Program-made: the position numbers and the translations under genes | Part shown: in pieces, positions 6,708-10,871 of the stretch | Layout: each line of letters starts with the position of its first letter | How positions within the stretch are numbered: the first letter of the stretch is position 1 | Notes under the pieces: model-generated | The model's input: the letters and a program-made list of their open reading frames with translations, nothing else | Told to the model about the DNA's origin: nothing | The model's database searches: none | Source: JBFXDI01 sp050181295 | Lineage (GTDB): Bacteria; Pseudomonadota; Alphaproteobacteria; Rhizobiales; Aestuariivirgaceae | Reading direction: 5' to 3' | Length of the DNA stretch: 10,871 bases | Assembly: GCA_050181295.1 (NCBI GenBank) | Contig: JBFXDI010000131.1 | Span: forward strand, 1 to 10,871

Positions 6708-7550
6708 TCACCAACCGGCAGTGGCGCGCATCGTGGCTCGTCCGTTTTCCGCTTCTATCGCGAGACTGACTTGGTTCCGGTGAATTGCTGTCGCCCCTGC
6801 GCGAAGCGTCTGGCAGCCCACGGCCGGAGACACCGCCTTGTAGGAAAATTTCTGCAAGCTTCGTTGGGCAATGGCGGCAGCACGGTTCAGCAAAAGCGTT
6901 GCTTGAAGCGGTCCGTGTATGACGAGGCCGGTATAACCCTCGGTTTGCGTCGCATAGGGCGCGTCGTAGTGGATCCTGTGACCGTTGAAGGTAAGGGCCG
7001 AATAGCGAAAGAGAAACACCGGATCCACCGTCACCTCTTGCACGCCACCGATGAACCCAGGCGAAGCCTTTCGATCCGCGGACCCGGCTTCCTGAAGCAG
7101 CGGCCCCGCCTCTCGATAGACAATCGCGTGGCGCTCGTTGAGCACTGGACCAGAGTCGTTCTCCAGTTCGTGCAGAACTGTGACGAAACATAGCGGGCCT
7201 GACTTTCCATGCTTCTCGACTATCGCCTCGATCGTCGATCGACGGCGGACGCGATCGTTGACACGCAAGGCTGCGAACAAAGTGAGCTCGCCGCCTGCCC
7301 ACATTCTCCGCGGAAGCGGGACCAGGGGCAGGAAGTCGCCCTTGGCGGGATGTCCATCGGGGCCTAAACGGCTCGTTTCGACCGCCTCCGGCGCCAGGCA
7401 CCAGTGCAGTCCGGGCGGTGCGACCGGATCGTCCGAGGGCGCCAGATGCGGCCCGAAGGTCGCGCGAAAACTAGCCACGAGCTGGGGGGTAACAACGTCC
7501 TCGGCCTCCGCAGTTCGGCCGATCCAATCCTGCAAGCCACCCTTTGCCAC
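6708..7550 (-). CDS. Mesaconyl-C4-CoA (3-methylfumaryl-CoA) hydratase-like MaoC/HTD2 protein
   Basis: A 280-residue double hot-dog protein of the FAS1-like/MaoC dehydratase group. The best-known members hydrate mesaconyl-C4-CoA to citramalyl-CoA. The N-terminal half includes LPRRMWAGGEL near residues 79-89. The C-terminal hot-dog carries DPVFLFRYSALTFNGHRIHY near 176-195, a variant hydratase motif, and GLVIHGPLQATLL near 208-220. GTG at 7550 is preferred because GGAGGG (7561-7556) lies 5 bases upstream and the protein then opens close to LQDWIGRT, as relatives do. An ATG at 7574 adds 8 residues without a good Shine-Dalgarno. No CoA-transferase or citramalyl-CoA lyase is adjacent, so the true substrate is uncertain. 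Base composition is lower in GC than the flanking genes, suggesting acquisition. Confidence 0.85.
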   Translation of the reverse strand: MAKGGLQDWIGRTAEAEDVVTPQLVASFRATFGPHLAPSDDPVAPPGLHWCLAPEAVETSRLGPDGHPAKGDFLPLVPLPRRMWAGGELTLFAALRVNDRVRRRSTIEAIVEKHGKSGPLCFVTVLHELENDSGPVLNERHAIVYREAGPLLQEAGSADRKASPGFIGGVQEVTVDPVFLFRYSALTFNGHRIHYDAPYATQTEGYTGLVIHGPLQATLLLNRAAAIAQRSLQKFSYKAVSPAVGCQTLRAGATAIHRNQVSLAIEAENGRATMRATAGW

Positions 7551-7886
7551 CGCGACCCTCCGCCCAAACAGCATTCACTGCCATCGGACCAGTGTTCTAC
7601 TCGCCCCGAAAGCCGCCGCCATGAAAATCAGAGGCTTTGTTTCAGCCACTCCAGGAACCGATTCGCAGAGGGCGACCCTGGCCTCTGACGCGGCGGAAAA
7701 GCGGCCAGCCCCTGTGCAAGAGGGAGGAGTATCGGCCTCCTGAACGAGCGTGCCCTCGCGGAGTCGGTTACATAACCCGCCAGAATCGCCATTTCGATGA
7801 AATTTAAATCTGTTGCCGGCGGTGGAGCTCAAGCTAAGTCAGCTCGTTGATCTCTATGAAGATCAAGTTCCGCAAAGGAGGCGCGT
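7551..7886. promoter_or_regulatory. Divergent control region of the hydratase and CxxC-leader/oxidoreductase genes
   Basis: These 336 bases separate divergent genes and should hold both promoters. The stretch 7790-7870 is AT-rich, including ATTTAAAT around 7802-7809. A perfect 12-base palindrome, GGTTACATAACC, lies at 7766-7777 and looks like a possible operator. On the minus strand TTGAGC (7832-7827), 18 bases from TTTAAA (7808-7803), is a weak promoter candidate for the hydratase gene. An 85-codon open frame on the minus strand (7575-7832) starts with TTG, has no Shine-Dalgarno and no recognisable domain, so I did not call it. Confidence 0.4.
7847..7866. promoter_or_regulatory. Inverted repeat before the CxxC leader ORF (candidate operator)
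   Basis: TTGATCT (7847-7853) and AGATCAA (7860-7866) are perfect 7-bp complements around CTATGA. The dyad ends 7 bases before the AAAGGAGG ribosome binding site. The TTGAT/ATCAA ends resemble FNR half-sites, but the spacing is 10 rather than 4 bases, so it is not an FNR box. It could be a repressor site over the promoter or a hairpin in the 5' leader. Confidence 0.5.
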
Positions 7887-7940
7887 ATGTGTCTCCAATG
7901 TATGAACGGCAGGAGCGATGAGCCAGATTTCCAACCTTGA
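7887..7940 (+). CDS. 17-codon CxxC leader peptide candidate
   Basis: ATG at 7887 is preceded by AAAGGAGG (7874-7881) at 5-base spacing, the best Shine-Dalgarno on the plus strand of this window. The encoded peptide is MCLQCMNGRSDEPDFQP, ending at TGA (7938-7940). It contains a CxxC pair (Cys2, Cys5), often used for metal or thiol chemistry. It lies 12 bases before the disulfide oxidoreductase start and in the same reading frame, so the TGA is all that separates the two. It may be a redox- or metal-sensing leader, a translational coupler, or the remnant of an N-terminal CxxC extension. I do not recognise a family. Confidence 0.5.
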   Translation: MCLQCMNGRSDEPDFQP

Positions 7941-7952
7941 AGGGAAGCAGCG

Positions 7953-9347
7953 ATGCCCCAAGCGGAACAATATGATGCCGTTGTTATCGGCAGCGGCGAA
8001 GGCGGCAAATATCTCGCGTGGCATCTTGCTCAGGCCGGGCGGAAAACCGCCGTGGTCGAACGCCGCTGGGTCGGCGGCTCCTGTCCCAACATCAACTGTC
8101 TTCCCAGCAAGAACGAGATCTGGAGCGCGGGCGTCGCCAGGACCGTTGCCCGCGCCGGAGAGTTCGGCGTGACCTCCGGCGAAGTGTCGGTCGATATGAA
8201 GAAGGTTCTTCAGCGCAAGCGGAATATGGTCGACGGCCTCGTCGCCTTTCACCTCGATCGGTACAAAGCCACCGGCACGGAACTCATCATGGGGGCCGCG
8301 CGCATCGTCGCACCGCTGACGGCCGAGGTGTCGCTAAACGACGGCGGAACACGAACACTGGTCGCCGAAAAGCTGTTTCTCAACCTGGGTACGAAGGCGA
8401 GCGTGCCTCCCGTTCCCGGCCTCGCCGCGGCTCTGCCGCTCACCAATATCGAGGCGCTCGAACTCGACCGGGTCCCCGGCCATCTGATCGTTCTCGGCGG
8501 CGGGTATGTCGGTCTCGAATTCGCCCAGGCCTACCGGCGTTTCGGCAGTCGGGTCACCATTGTCGAGCGTGGTCCGCGGTTGGCCAAGCGCGAAGATCCG
8601 GACGTCTCCGACGAGGTTCAGCGCATTCTGGAGGCGGAAGGCATCGAGGTGTTGCTGTCTGCCGAGGTCGAGCGGGTAGACGGGAGGTCAGGCGGGCATC
8701 TGCGTGTCCTGGCGCATACCTCGGATGGCCAACGGACGATTGAAGGCACCGATATCCTGGTCGCTGCCGGCCGCACGCCGAACACGGAGGGGATCGGCCT
8801 CGAAGAGGCCGGCGTCGAGCTTGCCGATCGCGGCTACATCCGTGTCAACGATCGACTGGAGACGACGGCCGCCAACACCTGGGCAATCGGCGAATGCGCG
8901 GGAACCCCGCAATTCACCCATATGTCGCTCGACGACTTTCGCGTGATCCGGGACAATCTGGAGGGCGGCGATCGATCGACCACAGGACGGATGGCGCCGT
9001 ATTGCATGTTCATCGACCCCCCGCTTGCTCGGGTCGGCATGAGCGAAGAAGAGGCGCGCGCCAATGGCGTGATGGTGCGTGTGGCGAAGCTGCCTATGAA
9101 GGCGGTCCTGCGAACCCGGACAACGTCGGAATCCGCTGGCTTCATGAAGGCGCTTGTCGATGCCAACGACCGAATCCTCGGTTTCACGATGATCGGCTCG
9201 GAGGCCGGCGAGGTCATGGCCGTCGTGCAGACAGCGATGGTGGCGGGTCTTCCCCACACGGCGCTCCGGGATGCCATTCTCACCCATCCGACCATGGCAG
9301 AGGGATTGAACACGCTGTTCGGCAACGTTCCGGCCAAGAGCGAATGA
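7953..9347 (+). CDS. FAD/NAD(P) disulfide oxidoreductase (dihydrolipoamide dehydrogenase/mercuric reductase-like)
   Basis: A 464-residue cytoplasmic flavoprotein of pyridine nucleotide-disulfide oxidoreductase class I. FAD binding is shown by GSGEGG at 13-18 and AIGECAG at 311-317. The redox disulfide is Cys44-x4-Cys49 in GGSCPNINCLPSKN. NAD(P) binding is GGGYVG at 182-187, with Glu205 after the second strand favouring NADH. The C-terminal catalytic pair is His445 and Glu450 in THPTMAE. Relatives are often annotated 'mercuric reductase', but the N-terminal HMA domain and the C-terminal vicinal cysteines of MerA are absent, so mercury reduction is unlikely. It is not next to 2-oxoacid dehydrogenase genes, so it is probably not the housekeeping Lpd either. 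The start has AGGGA 7 bases upstream and follows the CxxC leader ORF by 12 bases. Confidence 0.92.
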   Translation: MPQAEQYDAVVIGSGEGGKYLAWHLAQAGRKTAVVERRWVGGSCPNINCLPSKNEIWSAGVARTVARAGEFGVTSGEVSVDMKKVLQRKRNMVDGLVAFHLDRYKATGTELIMGAARIVAPLTAEVSLNDGGTRTLVAEKLFLNLGTKASVPPVPGLAAALPLTNIEALELDRVPGHLIVLGGGYVGLEFAQAYRRFGSRVTIVERGPRLAKREDPDVSDEVQRILEAEGIEVLLSAEVERVDGRSGGHLRVLAHTSDGQRTIEGTDILVAAGRTPNTEGIGLEEAGVELADRGYIRVNDRLETTAANTWAIGECAGTPQFTHMSLDDFRVIRDNLEGGDRSTTGRMAPYCMFIDPPLARVGMSEEEARANGVMVRVAKLPMKAVLRTRTTSESAGFMKALVDANDRILGFTMIGSEAGEVMAVVQTAMVAGLPHTALRDAILTHPTMAEGLNTLFGNVPAKSE

Positions 9348-9556
9348 CCGACTGCCGCCAGCTACCGATGACCCCCGACGAAGCGGGACGTTCATTGCTC
9401 ATGCCTGGCTCATGCGCATGGACCCGCAGTGCAAATCGCGCGAGCTCTTGGCCTTATCCTGTTGGTGCGGCGCCCCAGCGTAGATGAAACTGATAACTAC
9501 GCTTACGCAGCACTACTGTGATTGCGGTCGATCCTCCTTGTCTGGGTTGCGTCTCC

Positions 9557-9574
9557 CTGCGCCGACAGGCGCAG
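9557..9574. repeat. Short hairpin after the oxidoreductase gene
   Basis: CTGCGCC (9557-9563) and GGCGCAG (9568-9574) form a perfect 7-bp stem with loop GACA, about 210 bases past the oxidoreductase stop. There is no T-tract after it on the plus strand. It may contribute to transcript ending or stability between the two convergent genes. Confidence 0.4.
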
Positions 9575-9589
9575 CCATGTCGCCGCTCG

Positions 9590-9626
9590 AAAAGTCGCGG
9601 CCCCGGCATTGACCGGCCGGGGCCGC
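9590..9626 (-). terminator. Intrinsic terminator of the pirin gene
   Basis: Arms GCGGCCCCGGC (9597-9607) and GCCGGGGCCGC (9616-9626) form a perfect 11-bp stem with an 8-base loop. Read on the minus strand, the hairpin starts 6 bases after the pirin stop and is followed within 3 bases by TTTT (9593-9590), then CG. The strong GC stem and short T-tract fit a Rho-independent terminator of a GC-rich genome. Confidence 0.75.
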
Positions 9627-9632
9627 CTGCTC

Positions 9633-10514
9633 TCAGGGCGCGGATGCCGCGGCCCCGATCGTCCCGAAACGGCCGTTCTGGAAATCGGCCATCGCCTGCC
9701 GGATTTCCTCCTGCGTGTTCATGACGAACGGCCCGTGCATCACAACCGGCTCGTCGATCGGCTCGCCGCTCAGGATCAAGAGCGAAGCATCGCCGTTCGC
9801 TTCCACGGCGATCTCGCCACCCTTGCGATCGAGCAGCACGAACTGCGCTTCCCTTGCGATGGCGTCGCCGTTCACCTGCACCGTGCCTTGCAGCACGACG
9901 ACGACGACGGTGCGACCTTCGGGCAGCGTGAGCGAAGCCGTTTTGCCCCGGCGCAGCCGCACATCCCACAGATCGATCGGCGTGAAGCTGCGGGCCGGGC
10001 CGCGATGGCCGTCATGCTCGCCCGCGATCACCCGCAGGGTGCCCGCATCGTCGGGCAATTCCACCGCCGGAATGTCGCGGTCGAGCAGCGTCTGGTAACC
10101 CGGATCGACATTCTTGCTCTTCGCCGGCAGGTTGACCCAGAGCTGGACCATCTCCAGCGTTCCGCCCTTGCGGGTGAAGGCCGGCGAATGGAACTCCTCA
10201 TGCAGGATGCCGCCGGCGGCCGTCATCCATTGCACGTCGCCCGGACCGATGATGCCGCCCTTGCCGGTCGAATCCCGATGCTCGACCTCGCCGCGATAGA
10301 CGATGGTCACGGTCTCGAACCCGCGATGCGGATGCACGCCGACGCCGCGCGGCTTCTCCGCCGGCGCGAAATCCGCCGGGCCGGCATAGTCGAGCAGCAG
10401 GAACGGGCTGACATGCGCGCCGTGGCTCGCATGCGAGAACAGCGTGCGCACCGGGAATCCGTCGCCGACCCAGTGCGGCCTGGGCGCACTGTAGAGTCCG
10501 AGAATATTTCTCAT
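9633..10514 (-). CDS. Pirin family bicupin (quercetinase-like)
   Basis: A 293-residue two-cupin protein. Bacterial pirins bind one metal in the N-terminal cupin; some, such as E. coli YhhW, act as quercetin 2,3-dioxygenases, and others modulate enzymes or stress responses. The metal ligands are visible as His61 and His63 (GVHPHRGFETVT), His105 and Glu107 (GGILHEEFHS), matching H56, H58, H101 and E103 of human pirin. The C-terminal cupin ends in SGEPIDEPVVMHGPFVMN near 249-266, a family hallmark. The ATG at 10514 was chosen because AAGGAG lies about 8 bases upstream. The open frame extends 28 codons further, but the family begins at MRNILGLYSA. The gene stands alone and ends in a clear terminator. 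The biochemical role is not predictable from sequence. Confidence 0.93.
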   Translation of the reverse strand: MRNILGLYSAPRPHWVGDGFPVRTLFSHASHGAHVSPFLLLDYAGPADFAPAEKPRGVGVHPHRGFETVTIVYRGEVEHRDSTGKGGIIGPGDVQWMTAAGGILHEEFHSPAFTRKGGTLEMVQLWVNLPAKSKNVDPGYQTLLDRDIPAVELPDDAGTLRVIAGEHDGHRGPARSFTPIDLWDVRLRRGKTASLTLPEGRTVVVVVLQGTVQVNGDAIAREAQFVLLDRKGGEIAVEANGDASLLILSGEPIDEPVVMHGPFVMNTQEEIRQAMADFQNGRFGTIGAAASAP

Positions 10515-10573
10515 GGTGCGTCTCCTTACCCTCCATGGGCATCGGTCGGGTGGAACATAAGCGCAGGACAAAT

Positions 10574-10591
10574 CTGGCAGTAGATAGCCAG
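10574..10591. promoter_or_regulatory. Inverted repeat upstream of pirin (candidate operator)
   Basis: CTGGC (10574-10578) and GCCAG (10587-10591) flank AGTAGATA, an 18-base dyad about 60 bases before the pirin start. The spacer read on the minus strand (TATCTACT) could be the -10 of the pirin promoter, which would place an operator over it. Next to it GCACT occurs twice in direct orientation (10595-10599 and 10606-10610) at 11-base spacing, about one helical turn. Both are suggestive of regulator binding but short enough to be chance. Confidence 0.35.
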
Positions 10592-10661
10592 TTCGCACTA
10601 AAATGGCACTCCAGCTTGGATGAAAGTGACAATTGCGACCCTGCCGGCACGCTGTGGCTTT

Positions 10662-10772
10662 TCAGCCGTCGGCGCGCGGGAACTCCCGTGCTGTCCCGGG
10701 GATGATCCAGGTCGCTGCGAAAGTCCGCTGATCCGCCACCGGCCTTCCGTGACGAGACCTGATGTTGGTCAT
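10662..10772 (-). CDS. Small 36-codon ORF, function unknown
   Basis: The ATG at 10772 follows GGAGGAGGACA, a very strong Shine-Dalgarno, and opens a 36-residue frame starting MTNIRSRHGRPVADQR and ending at TGA (10664-10662). About 27 of its 35 sense codons after the ATG end in G or C, compatible with coding but not decisive. It lies on the same strand as pirin, about 150 bases upstream. Right after the stop GGCT-GAAA-AGCC could form a tiny hairpin. I recognise no family. It may be a small protein, a leader, or the surviving start of a decayed gene. The rest of 10515-10871 shows no other gene. Confidence 0.3.
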   Translation of the reverse strand: MTNIRSRHGRPVADQRTFAATWIIPGTAREFPRADG

Positions 10773-10871
10773 TGTCCTCCTCCATCACTGGCATCGCGCA
10801 GGAGCTCGTGGCGGGAGCTTCCCCGAATTTGACACTACCGTTCGGCCCTGGTCGGGCCGCGCCGTATTCTG

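Noticed and set aside
6228..7193. 321-codon plus-strand frame
   Set aside because: Runs antisense through the hydratase gene, has no Shine-Dalgarno noted or domain, and crosses the 16-bp inverted repeat.
7575..7832. 85-codon minus-strand frame directly before the hydratase gene
   Set aside because: Starts with TTG, lacks a ribosome site and a recognisable domain, and covers the likely divergent promoter region and palindrome.
7847..7866. FNR box call for the dyad before the CxxC leader
   Set aside because: Half-sites TTGAT and ATCAA are 10 bases apart; CRP/FNR proteins need 4, so it is listed only as an unassigned dyad.
7953..9347. Annotation as mercuric reductase MerA
   Set aside because: No HMA domain, no C-terminal cysteine pair and no mer neighbours.

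Overview
This is a GC-rich window whose protein families and layout suggest a facultatively denitrifying alphaproteobacterium, probably Hyphomicrobiales (Rhizobiales). That placement is inference from gene content only. The families that point this way are a narK-narG junction, a DUF2231 gene coupled to a PQQ-type sugar dehydrogenase lipoprotein, and a 'mercuric reductase-like' flavoprotein of the alphaproteobacterial type. No rRNA, tRNA, CRISPR array or transposase was seen.

Left end (1-1847, minus strand): the first 25 codons of narG (respiratory nitrate reductase alpha subunit) run off the left edge. narK (nitrate/nitrite transporter) lies 18 bases upstream of it. Together they are the head of a nar operon. 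The 490-base region upstream of narK has no gene, but holds two 14-base CRP/FNR-family boxes (TTGC-N6-GCAA and TTGC-N6-TCAA), which would fit control by oxygen or nitrogen oxides. One of them lies inside a nested pair of inverted repeats.

1848-4338: a 14-helix DHA2-type MFS drug exporter (minus) and a LysR-type regulator (plus) diverge from a 139-base intergenic region with a dyad. This is the usual layout of an efflux pump and its local regulator.

4430-6147 (minus): a two-gene operon. A small four-helix DUF2231 membrane protein is followed, through a 4-base ATGA overlap, by a sorbosone/aldose dehydrogenase-like lipoprotein of the soluble PQQ beta-propeller family. The ribosome binding site of the DUF2231 gene lies in a 32-base tandem duplication. 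The 560 bases upstream show no gene but contain a perfect 16-bp inverted repeat.

6708-7550 (minus): a mesaconyl-C4-CoA (3-methylfumaryl-CoA) hydratase-like hot-dog protein, alone and of visibly lower GC than its neighbours.

7887-9347 (plus): a 17-codon ORF with a perfect Shine-Dalgarno and a CxxC motif (MCLQC...). It ends in a TGA that is in frame with the next gene, a 464-residue FAD/NAD disulfide oxidoreductase with an intact C-x4-C redox centre and His-Glu pair. This leader, with the inverted repeat before it, is the most unusual structure in the window.

9633-10514 (minus): a complete pirin (quercetinase-like bicupin) followed by a clear intrinsic terminator. The right end (10515-10871) holds small inverted and direct repeats and a 36-codon ORF with a strong Shine-Dalgarno and no recognised function.
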